DNA of 64,000 bases from Lantana camara (Eukaryota; Streptophyta; Magnoliopsida; Lamiales; Verbenaceae): assembly GCA_037501455.1 (NCBI GenBank), contig CM074862.1:64449501-64513500 (forward strand), in the 5' to 3' direction. Both the position numbers and the translations under genes were made by a program. Of this stretch, positions 49,035 to 60,425 are shown piece by piece (within the stretch, counting starts at the first letter, position 1; each line of letters opens with the position of its first letter). The notes below the pieces were generated by a model. The model saw only the letters and a program-made list of their open reading frames with translations, was not told the origin of the DNA and searched no databases.

Positions 49035-50610
49035 TGTAACACCCGAGCGCAAGGTGTCACATCCCCCGCACCGAGACCCGACCCGAATATGAAATGAACG
49101 ATCCATACCCAAGCTAAATCACGGCGAACGGGGACAAACACACACTCTATGCTAGGCTGGCTAACCCTTAAACCATACGAATCAGAGAAAATCATTAAAG
49201 CGGAAGCAATAAACGAACTGATACCATATATATATATATACCATGAGCATCCAAGCTCCAAAAATAGTTCATATACATCATCGCATGCCATCACGGCCCA
49301 AAACAAGTACGGTCCAATATAATATCCGTATACAATAATCAAAAGTGTGAGATGCAAGTGTAAGACCCAAAATACAGAGCTAGAGACGAATGCAAGACCT
49401 AGGACTCGTATTCCCGCCTAGCTCCCTCGACACCTGCACCAAACAGCTGAAAACCAAACGGGTTCAGTCCAAAAGGGATTGGTGGGTATAAAACATTGGC
49501 ATAAATATAATATACAACAGAATTTAAACAATCACATACAATTTATAATCCCAAACGAGGTTTTCGAAACAGTTCCCAAATAGGTAAAATAGAGGAATCA
49601 TCGGAAGGGATTATAATGATCAATTTTACAATAGGTCATTAGGGGCCCGACGAGTGGGCGTGCATCAACTCCAACCAACACCATGTGTAATTCAATAAAC
49701 ATTCACTCATTAAGTCTTTCATGCATATTATTCTTTTGTGCACAATCAATCGATTCTATTCAATCGGTCATATACACCTTCTTCCTCCGGGTTGGTGGGC
49801 GGGTTTGCAAGACCCGGCCACCCAATCATTGGCCAAAAGGGGTTACATGACTCCCCAGATGGCACTCAGCTCCCTTTCCCCGCCAATCTCCTGGCGAGGT
49901 CCGGTACCGCCGTTCATTAGTGGGAACTAGTGTGAGGGATCACCGTCAACCCATGCTTCCTCGGATAGCCACTCACACCAAGAACCCCGGGCCCCAATCA
50001 GTGCAATCAATCAATCAATACTCGCCAAAACAATCGGTAGGATATTAAAAGAAAAAGGGATTATACGTTTGAAATCATTTACCCGAAAGTGACTCGTTAT
50101 ATAAATAGGTAATTCTAACTTTGGATAAAACTTTGCACATAAGGATATATTGGGTCTTTTTATCTAAATAGTAGAAAAACCCACCTTGTACTGACAAAAG
50201 AAGATACGAAAGCCTCAAGGATTGGCCTCGTCTCCCACGGGATCAAAATCTGTGCCAGAAAGGTAAAGTGAGACTCAAAATGACCAATTAAGACGCTCGA
50301 CAATGAAATGGTCATGATATGAATGCATAAAAGATCATGTTATATCATAAAAATGTTCATGTGCACTATTAAGGAATTTAGAACATATAATCAAACCATT
50401 CGTTCATATATTTCATTCAAATTCATAAATTCCTAACAATCATAATGCAAATCAATTAATCTAAAATTCCATTTAATAATCATAACACGTAATATATTGC
50501 ATTTATAATTAGAAAATAGGCAATTAGTTACTTTCAATTAAAGGTCGAAATTAAATAAACATGAAATAAATAACAATTAAATTCTAAAGTTTAAAACAAA
50601 TTAAACCATA

Positions 50611-50654
<44 letters not shown>

Positions 50655-52530
50655 TTATTTAAACTTAATACTAGTATATATAGATTTATATATATATATA
50701 ATGCACGTATGCATGAATATCATGCATGCAAATATTAAAATGGAAATTTACAATTAATCCATGCATGCACTCCATCATTTAAATTATGATTTATGCATGA
50801 AATGCTATACCTATACATATATATTCAAGTCCAACTCATGCATGCAGGTAAGGAAAGAAATTAGCGTTACATTTTAACCACGCACAGCCAAGCTCAAACT
50901 GGAAATTTCAGAAAACAGGGGGTCGCGGCCGCGACCCATTTTCTTCATGAAATGGTAGCGGCCGCTACCTATAATTTCCAGCATTTTCTCCAATTTTAGA
51001 ATACGAGAGCAGCGTACTGTTCAGTCGCGGGCGCGACCCAAATTTCAGGCAATTAAGGTCGCGGGCGCGACCTGCGCGACAGCAACAAATTAACGCAGCA
51101 ATCATGGCCAAACAGAGCAGAACCAAATCCAATTTTTCCCCAACAAGATCAGGTAAATAAGGACATCAAATAGACAATAAAACTCAACAAAAACAAGCCT
51201 CAACCACTTCTCAAACGCAGCAACAAAACTGACGCAGGTAGAGCAGCGAAAACAGAGCAACTCCATCAACCTTCAATATATCATTAATGATAGCTCATGA
51301 ATGCTTCAACTACCAGCTAATACATTACCATAAATGCCAAGAAGAGATCAAGACAATCATTTTCATGCTTGGAATCATCTAAAAAGCTCATGTATTGGAA
51401 GAGATCAACCAAACTCAAAACCTAAATCTATACATATCCATTTCTGCCCAAAAGCTCACGAAATCATGCTCAAATTTAGGGATGAATGAATGAAAATGAC
51501 TCATAATGGATGTATATAACATAACCAAGCTTACCTTGTGGATTAATGGAGGTTTGGAAGAGATTTGAGCTTGAATCTCAAGAATTGGCTTGAGCTACGG
51601 GATTTCTGGAAAACAGAGGAAAGAGGGCTGAATTTCTGTAAGTAAGAGAGAGTATTTCGGTTGGGGAGGATAATGATCAGCTAGATGGTTAAGTTAGGGT
51701 CCCATAGGTTCAAACCATGGTTAATTTGGTCAAGTATGGTAAGAGATAAGACTATTTTGCTGAAATGTGGCAGTTTTGGCGACATGTGGGTTTTTCGGTT
51801 GGATTTCGGAGGTTCAAATGATTCTGGAAAAGTATGTGGCTAAGTTTACTAAACTCGAATTTTCATTGCGAGTTCAGCGAAGTTGATGAAACTCGAATCC
51901 GAGTTTCCTAGCTGAAGATATTAAATACGGAACCAAGGGTGCGCTAAGTGCTTGTTAGCCCCCCGACTTGGATTCCAAAATCAAATTAAATTTGTTAACA
52001 TGTCAAATGAATTCGAAAACATAAACCGAGAATATAAGCATGTTCATAACACACATATTTACGCCATATTACAATTTCACGATATTTCGATATCATTTCA
52101 TAATAGAACGATGCACAAAATGAACAATCAAGCACATATTAAGGCAATGCTTGCACATTTCATTCCAAATCCATGCATAAATAAAATTTTAATAAATAAA
52201 TCAAATTAGAATATAAACATATATTAAAGTCTCATAATTAATTAAATAAATTAGTTAATTTAGTTAAGCATGAGTAATTAGCATAATACTTAATTAACAT
52301 TAATTATTAAATTAATCAACAATTAACGAAATATAAATACATATATATTTATATATATATTTAAAATAAAAATTATTTTAAAATAGTATTGAATTAAAAT
52401 AAATTATAATAAAATAAAATACTGACAATTTATAATAAAATTAAATATAAAACACGTAAAGACAATTATTTTACGCAAATTTGTAAACAAATACGTCATA
52501 CCTTTATGTCTGAAAAGTCGGGGCGTCACA
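49035..52530. repeat. LTR of element F (right, 5' LTR in element orientation)
   Basis: 3496 bp, partner of 40755-44248. The dyads at 50921-51072 include the perfect palindrome GGTCGCGGCCGCGACC, where the left LTR has one arm changed. Stem-loop 2 is at 49881-49896. No gene is visible. Confidence 0.95.
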
Positions 52531-55500
52531 ATTTTTACCAAGAGTCTTTTATTTGAAAGGATCTTTAATAGTAATTGAATAAGAGTGAAGTAATAATTTT
52601 GAGAGTAATGAGAAATCAGTATACATAGCCGGACTAAACAAGAAACTCCCTGGTCAGTATCCGATAATAGGAAAATACTACAGCAATATCAATATTGGGT
52701 TCATATTTATTTGAAGATAAGGGGGTAGGGGGATTATATACTATACTATTTAAGAAAATATGAACCCCTTTTTGTGAAACAATATGGTGCCCGCAAGCTA
52801 GGCGTTCTCCAACCTTTACTCCTTAAAAACCAAGAATATTCGTAACGACATTGATCAAGATATCGTTACGTAATAAAACAAAATACAATGATACCATGCT
52901 TCTTCCTCCGGTGTCAACTCAGGGAGCTACCCTTATTGACGATACACATGAATTTGGGAGGGACGTACCTTTTCCCGTCACTTGATGTGGAATAACTAAC
53001 CTCCAGTTAGACCATCATCAAGATCTAGTTGGCGGCTGGTATAATAGTAGACCTCGGCCCGTGCCTCCCGGACTACTACTTCTACCAAGACCACCGGGCC
53101 CACAATAAGAAAATATATTTTGCTTGCATTTAACGATGCTCGATAAACGGTAGCATAATACCGAGATATTTTAACGTGAAATACTTTAATTTCTATAAGA
53201 AGACGAGAAAACATGAATACTTTAAAATGATTAATTTAGTATACTAGAACAATATAAGTTGATATTAATGTATTTTTCCCAAAAGGTTAGTATCATTTAT
53301 AAAGAGGTAAAACTTTGATCTGTATTAGGGTAGGCCATAAAACATTTGATATATAGACTCATGATCCCAGTTGAAAACATTTAACCTCACCTACAGTAAC
53401 TAGGTATTATGTAATAATACCGGAGTCCTAGTCCGTCCAGATCTTCACCTATGAGTGGTGATTAACTATAAGTTTCTATTCTATAACCAATACTAATCAC
53501 ATAGACAAGTTTCCACAATAAAGCATACCATAGCATGAAAGGTGATCACATAAAAATATTTTGGTAATATACAACTTTAACATTCAAACAAGACTTATAA
53601 AATAAGATCCATTATTATATCAAGTAATTATTAATCAAATTAGGAATCTCAATAAGCTTCTATGTTATAAATGAAGTCCATAAAGAAATCTTATTTTGGA
53701 AATGATATTTGAAAATATCCGATTTGAAAATCCTAAATGAATATCTTTATTTGAAATTCAAAACTTTGATAAAATCCTAATTTTTTAATGTTTGAAACCT
53801 TGAGTGTTTTGAATTTCAAAACAATAATATGAAACGTTTAAATGATCTTTGAAACATTAATTTTATCCGGTAAACCCTTATTTTCACCGTTTAAGTGAAT
53901 TTCTTTAATTAATTAAGTTTTATGAAATCTTTAACTAATTAAATATTTATTAATCACATCATGATCCTAATTATAAGATTTGAAATGAAATTTAGGAGTT
54001 AAATTTGACAATGTAGGTTATATTTGGAAAATGTTTCACAATTATCGATTTTTGGAAAATTCGGATAAAATCCTTATTTAAAAAATTCCAAAACTAATTT
54101 TATAATTGATTTAATATAAATTTCGAAATTATCAGAATATGGGTTGACCAAAAAGTCAAAATTATTATTGAAAACATTTACTATTCAATTTCTTATGAAT
54201 TAATCACTTTATAACATAAAATCGAACACACACACTCACACACTATCACACGTGCACCTAAAATCATTCAAGAACAACATGAACATGTTCTTGAATCCAT
54301 TTGAATATTCAAAGAGGGTGTGTAACATGCTTGATCATATTCATATTTATAACATAGAACTTGAAGCATAATATAGCAAGATATACAAATTTTCTATGAA
54401 AAATAATTCTAAATAAATTATTCTTGGCATGAATTTAAGTAAACAAGATCATGAATACTTAAACATATGAATATACTATATCATATCATAATTCATGCAT
54501 TTAATTAAATAAAATTCACATATATTATCATATTTTCCTAAACTAGCATAAATAGCATATATTTCATAAAATAAATTCCTAAAGCTTAATTTAATTAAAT
54601 CTAAGCATGCTACTACTATTATTATACTAAGAACATAATATAAAGCATGAAATAATAAAAGAAAAACATACCTTGTAGGGAGAGAGAGAGGAGTGCCGTA
54701 TGTGAGGAGAGTGAGGGAGAGATTTTGTGTGTTGATTTTGTGAGTTAGAAATAAAGCTTGGGAGGGTATTTATAGGTAGGAATGAGGGGCTTATGTTGCA
54801 ATTCCTAAGAGTTTAGGGGAGATATGGATGCTTCATGACCTAAACAAATGCTTGGTAATTATTTAAGAGATGTGGTTAAACTACATTTTAAACAAATGCT
54901 TGGTAATAATATAAGAAATGTGGAAAAATTATATTCATTTATTTAAATCTTCTAGAAGCTTATGTTGCCATGAATGATGTCATATTGAATAAAAATAAAT
55001 GTAAAATAATATAAAATTTATTCAAGAGTCTAGAGATCAAAACTTGAAGTAGTAAATTAATGAAAGAACGAGTGAAAAATAAGCTTCGTTATGATTATAA
55101 ATATGAAATATTTAGAGTTTTCGTTTATAAACTATGATCGTTAAATATGATGAAAATCATGAGAAAATTATATAAACGAAGCTATGATGAAGTTTAAAGG
55201 TTGGAAAAATTATGATAGTTTAGAGTAAAATTCAAGAAACGTTTTAAGTAAAATTTTGAATGTTGAATGAAAGCTAATTATTTAAAATAAAATGATAATT
55301 TTTAAAAAGGAAAATATTTATAAAATATGCTACGGTTGGAATTAAGTTTTGGTAAATGTATGAATAATTCAAGGATCGTTTTGACTATAATATTGAATAT
55401 CAAAAAGTGTACGCATAAAAAGTCGTTTACGGTAAGAATAGTAATTAGGGTTTTGAAGTGATTTTCGATACTACTTGAGTTAGAATAGGAATCAGGGTTT

Positions 55501-56070
55501 GTGGATGATATCAAAATTCTCGAAATGATTTAAGGATTCATTTGACTATAATATTTGATAGGAAAAAGTGTTCCGAGAAATTCCTAATTTTATGGGATGA
55601 ATAGTGATCAAGGGACCTAATGGTAATTTTGATCAACAATTTTTGTAAAGAGTTTTGGGTCATGGAAAGCATATGTAAGTGATAGAAAAATATAAGTTTC
55701 ATGCCTCTAAGGTTCTATGAATGAGATAAAGGAATAATAGCACGGTGGATGAATAGTGATAATTGGGATAAAATTGTAACTTTTGACCTGAAGTTTTTAG
55801 AAACGATTTTAGGGCATGGAATATGAGTTATGGTATTCGAGAAATATGGATTGAAGTGTTTAAAATTTTATTGAGGGAAGGAAGGCTCGGGGAATGAATA
55901 GTAGTCTGGGATGAGATCTCTCCCAAAGTTACACAATAGCATGTAAGAACAAATTAAAACACATAGAAATATGATGCATGAAGAACATTTGACGGATCAA
56001 AGTCTATAAACGCTTTCACTTTCTTTCAAGGCTTACCAATTCCAACTAGGCCCTCTTTAGGGCTGTTACA

Positions 56071-57801
56071 CATAAATTACGTTAAATAACTTCACGAATT
56101 TCATATAACACACATAACACATCATATACTATGTTAACTATGCATGCATATCCTACAAGAGGTAAGAAATTATTAGACGAGGCAACTAAACGAAAGTTAG
56201 ATACATGCATGCACGTTAAAGGACACGTATTACATCTTAGGTCATATAATGCATATAAAAGCAGCGAATTCGCGAAATAAATTCACAAATAATCACATAA
56301 CACATAATACAAAAGTTATCCATGCAGAAAAAAGTAAGAAAGGAGTAAGGAAAACACGTAAAAGACAACGAAATGACAAATGAAACAAGCAAAGGGGGGA
56401 GCAGTTTGAAACTGGCCCCTTTCCCCGGCGACCCCAAACGTGCCTAAATGTGGTCGCGGATGTGACCACAACTCCTCCAGCAAGCAAGGCAATAAAAAGT
56501 CGAGACAAGGGCAAAAATAGGTCGTGGCTGCCGCCCATAACCTTCATGTTTTGGTCGCTCACGGGCACGACCGCAAGGTACAGCAGCAAAAGAACGCGAA
56601 AATAGCAGCAAAACTCATCCAAAACCTCACTAAAACCATCCTAACTCAAGCCAACTTACAAGGGAAAGGATATGCAGCAAACATACATCAATTTCAAGCC
56701 TTAAACCATGCTAAAACCGAATTTAAATGCAAGGGAAGGGAGAAGGGGATCAAACATGTACATCTTCACACAAAACTCCAAATTCTTGGATCAAACCTCC
56801 AAGAATCCTAAGATAGCATACAAATTCAATCCATCTAAGTGTTATAGGATATCTTAGGTTCAATTATCATGCATCAAATCCAAAGAAAACCAAAGAGATT
56901 AAGCAAATTCATCATTTATCTCCCTAACCCTTATTATTCATCCATTAAGCCAAAGCATGCTCAAATGATCATGAAAATAAGCAAAAATGGACTTAAAAGA
57001 AAGAAGAGAAGATTAAGAAATCAATTCTGGACTTACCTTTCAAATTTGAGCCGAATCGGATGAGAAACGAGCTTGGAAAGTGAAATTGGAATAGTGTTTC
57101 TTTCTCTCCCTCCTTATCTCGGTTTGCTACTGCTTTTCCCCCCTCTCTCTTAGCTTGGACGAAATGAGGGCTGCTCAGGGTGAAAGTGGGGTTAGTTAGG
57201 AGTATGTGGGGCGAAGAATGGGTTGAATTGGTCAAATATTGGATAAGTGATGGCCAAAATAGTAAAATGTGGCGAATTTATCTCACGAGGTGCGTTACGG
57301 GTGAAATACAAGGGTCCAAACGGGCTTAGAAAAATACAAGGTTGGGTTTCTTGGCTTAATTGATTCTTTGTGAGTTCGAAGCTTCTTCCGGAATTTGAAT
57401 CCGAATTCCCGAGCTCAAGTTATGCCTTCCGGAATACGAGGTGCACTAAAGCTAGTTAGGCCCTTGAATCCCTTAACAAATGAAACGGTTTATGAACCGT
57501 ATTAAATGAACTCAAAAATAATTAACTAGCACTTAAACAAGTTCTTAAAGCACGTATTTCATGCATATCACAAAGTCATATAATTAGGAGCAAATACAGG
57601 GGCATACGGATCAAGAACGGGATCAAATGGGGGAAGAAACGTTCAAATACGTATTAAAACGTAACAAACAATACAAATAAATATTCAAGTAAACACATTA
57701 GTAATTAAATGAACATTTAAAGGCATAAATAAAATAATTAAATGCATACGTAACACTCTCGATACGGCATACTTGTATGGCCGGACGAGCATGATGTTAC
57801 A
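56071..57801. repeat. Right LTR of element C, second part
   Basis: It resumes the LTR C alignment after CATAA and ends GATGTTACA, followed by the ATTTC target duplication. The GC-rich dyad region (about 56420-56580) is recognisable but degraded, and the A18 tract of the left LTR is absent. Confidence 0.9.
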
Positions 57802-57806
57802 ATTTC

Positions 57807-57816
57807 AGTGTGAAAA
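57807..57816 (+). pseudogene. MULE transposase fragment 4 (ten-base sliver)
   Basis: After the ATTTC duplication, AGTGTGAAAA continues the MULE frame (Ser-Val-Lys) from the Phe codon split at 9543. Element D begins at 57817, so only ten bases of the transposase remain here. The rest should lie right of D, beyond the window. Confidence 0.7.
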
Positions 57817-60425
57817 TGCAGCACCCCTACATGTGGAGATGCCACACCCCCGCACTACAGGGCGATCCACCTACGAAATAGATAGTCCGTACATGACCCA
57901 ACCTGCAGCGAACGGGTAACAATAACAAATAAAACGATAAGCTAGGAAGGGTAACTCATAAATGCAACAGAAATAAAACGGGAGCATACCATATTCCATA
58001 TCAATGGCCAGCTATTACAAACAGGCTATCTCCAACTACTTCTCATATATCAATACATTATCATCTTCATAATACATAACCGATAACATTAACGATAATT
58101 TCATAACATGATAATAAATAACCAAATAAAATGCACCGTGCCTGACTCTACTACAAGAACTGAACTCGACTCACTCCCCGCCTAGCATGCGCCTGTGATA
58201 ACCTGAAAGGTTGAGGCATTAGTCTGTGAAGACGGAGTGAAGGGTTTACATAAATATTAGCGCAGATAACATGCAAGTGATAACCTCGGGTAAGGTTTTG
58301 TAATTGAAAGTAATATAAAACATGATGCAATACACTTTGCCCGAGATTACAACTATCAATATTAAATACTTTGATCATTTTCATGCATTCAATATGTGGC
58401 CCGGCGAGTGAGGGCAATCTCCAACCTTACTCCAAGTGTAAGTGAAACATGCTTGCTTTATTAATCGATAGGTGATCATGCAATTCAATTATCGTACAAT
58501 CGTGCGATATTGTATTCAAGCAGTACAATCAATGAATGAAAATCACACAATAACCCGAGGACAATCTGTGGTGCCGGACCCGTCCCCAGTCTCCTTCTCC
58601 CTCCAATGATGGGAAGGTAGCTAGCCTTCACCATCCACGACTCGTTGAGCAGAGGGTACATGAATCCCTAACCCCGGAACTCCTTCCTCCACTAATCTCC
58701 TAGCAGATTCAGGGGTCATCCCAATGTGGTGAGGATAGCGCCAGAGTTACCCGTCAGCCCTTGCTTTCCCGGTTGGCTCAAGCTACTACCCTAGGGCCCA
58801 ATCGTGAACATGCTTTACTCGCCAAACGTGCTTGATCCATGACAATAACATGGCTTGCTTGCTTGCTTTTCATGAACATGACTTGCTTGAAATAGTGAGT
58901 GATTTCATGGAAAACTATAGATATAGATACCTTTTGGCCGAAAGTTCATATAAGGGTATACGGGTTCTATATAACTAGCAATTAAACCTCACCTGACAGG
59001 CGACACGACGACTCATGGATGCGTGAACGTGCTCATGACCAACAAGCTCCGCCCTGGAGAAGAACTGGACAAGAAAACTGGACATTGTGCACTTGTGATA
59101 TAATGGCTCAATAATGGTACCAAATAGGACGCACGGCGTGACCAAATAACGAGATGATATGCGTTCATGAATGTAGCATGATATATTCATATTGTTGCAT
59201 GTAATTGATCATATAATCACAAATTGGGATCCATAAAACCATTTGGAATTTTATGCAGAATGTTTTGTTCTGTCAGAGAGGTGGGAACGGCCGTTCCGGA
59301 TTATAGTGTAAAATGGGAAGGGCCATTCCCAGTTTCCTGAAGATGGGAACGACCGTTCCGGCTATAAGGCAAAACGGGAAGGGTCGTTCCCGTCCTCCCC
59401 GCCATGCACACAATTCAAAATATGGGAACGGCCGTTCCCCAAATACAAAGGGAATGGGAAGGGTCGTTCCCGTTACGCAAAAAGAACAGAAACAGGGGAC
59501 GAAGCAGGGGAGCTTCGAAACACAACCAAAGATCACCAAAACTCATATTATTCACTCCTAAACATTATAATTCATGGGAAGAAACATATGGACATGCTTA
59601 AGGTACAATAAGGTCTATCATAAACACTTAATTCAAGCTTGATCATGCCAAATTCATCAACTTCAAGCTCTTAGATGAGTTCATCATATAACTTCATAAT
59701 TTTCCAAGAATTCATGAATGATTTCAAGATACGATCACGTATTCATGTTTCTAACAACAATTAATCCATTTATCTCAAGAATTCAGAACCCTAGCTTCAC
59801 CTAATAAATTCAAGAATCATGAAATATCAATCATATACCTTGGAAGGAAGAAAGAAATAAAAGAGATGAGATGATGATTATTCAAAGCTATCAAATTCTC
59901 CAAAATCATGGCTTGAAATGATGGAATTCTCTTTCTCCTCCTTGGAGGTGTGGCTCGGTGAGAAGAGAGCAAATATGGGAGATGATTTTTGATGAAATGA
60001 AATGAAGAATGTGGAAGAGATGCATATACCGTGATATATATTGGAAAAATATGATATTTGTAACTAAATCCTCTAAGTTTATAAATTATGCAATCAAGTA
60101 TAAAAGGTTTGAAAAATGGCCAATTAGGTCCAAGAATATCTTCATGCAATTTGGTCTACTAATTTAAATAAATGTCAATTAAGGACAATTAAGCAATTGA
60201 ATCATGTCTGGTAATTATTCCACATAGCAATTAAATTCAATTTGCATAATAATTCTCAAATTGACACGTTTTCACATATTTTCATGTAATCATGTTGAAA
60301 TACAATTTATAAAAATTAATAAAACACGTATGAATTGAATAAACGAAAATAATAAAATGAAACCCTAGCACTCGAAACTCACACGTGTCAAGCGTACCTG
60401 ATTATCTGGAAATTGGGGCGTTACA
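57817..60425. repeat. LTR of element D (left)
   Basis: 2609 bp, TGCAGCACC (second T changed to C) to GGGGCGTTACA. Homologous to the solo LTR 1637-3692 and to 63390-64000. It carries the six-dyad GC-rich array at 59284-59472, absent from the solo copy. No gene is visible. Confidence 0.9.
59284..59472. repeat. Six GC-rich dyads with about 30-bp period in LTR D
   Basis: Palindromes start at 59284, 59315, 59345, 59375, 59424 and 59456. They mostly alternate between a perfect type (GGGAACGGCCGTTCCC) and an imperfect type (GGGAAGGGTCGTTCCC). Spacings are 31, 30, 30, 49 and 32 bp. Confidence 0.85.

Larger units (their letters stand above)
40755..52530 (-). mobile_element. Gypsy element F (Tekay/Del-like), complete structure, TSD ATTTT
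   Basis: LTRs 40755-44248 and 49035-52530, ATTTT at 40750-40754 and 52531-52535, primer site at 49015-49026, purine tract at 44249-44268, and one gag-PR-RT-RH-INT-chromodomain frame on the minus strand. The LTRs are about 98% alike in the parts compared by eye. Four stops and one frameshift make it defective despite its youth. Confidence 0.95.
40286..56070. mobile_element. Element G: about 4-kb solo-LTR-like insertion (TSD CATAA) carrying element F
   Basis: It starts TGTAACGTCCCC and ends GGCTGTTACA, with CATAA at 40281-40285 and 56071-56075. Without F it is 40286-40754 plus 52536-56070, about 4.0 kb. There is no primer site, purine tract or pol, so a solo LTR is the best reading. It shares the block order of the other gypsy LTRs, including the stem CTAAC/GTTAG around CTCCA at 52996-53010. 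No second copy is in the window, so family assignment is open. The 3.5-kb right part holds no gene. Confidence 0.75.
9544..57801 (-). mobile_element. Gypsy element C (TSD ATTTC), swollen by nested insertions
   Basis: The outer ends are TGTAGCACC at 9544 and GATGTTACA at 57801, with ATTTC at 9539-9543 and 57802-57806. LTRs are 9544-12854 and 38742-57801, the latter split by element G. The primer-binding site (38722-38733) and purine tract (12855-12875) show minus-strand orientation. Without nested elements the internal region is only about 1 kb (12855-13088 and 37930-38741) and has no recognisable pol. Either C was non-autonomous or its coding part was lost when block A/B arrived. LTR identity judged by eye is the lowest of the paired LTRs here, so C is the oldest gypsy layer. 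Confidence 0.9.

Noticed and set aside
56524..56811. 95-codon open frame in the right C LTR
   Set aside because: The homologous stretch of the left LTR is broken into other frames, so there is no coding conservation.
59284..59472. Regular palindromes with spacers, superficially CRISPR-like
   Set aside because: The repeats are 14-17 bp dyads, not 23-47 bp direct repeats. The spacers are partly related, the array lies inside a plant LTR and no cas gene exists.
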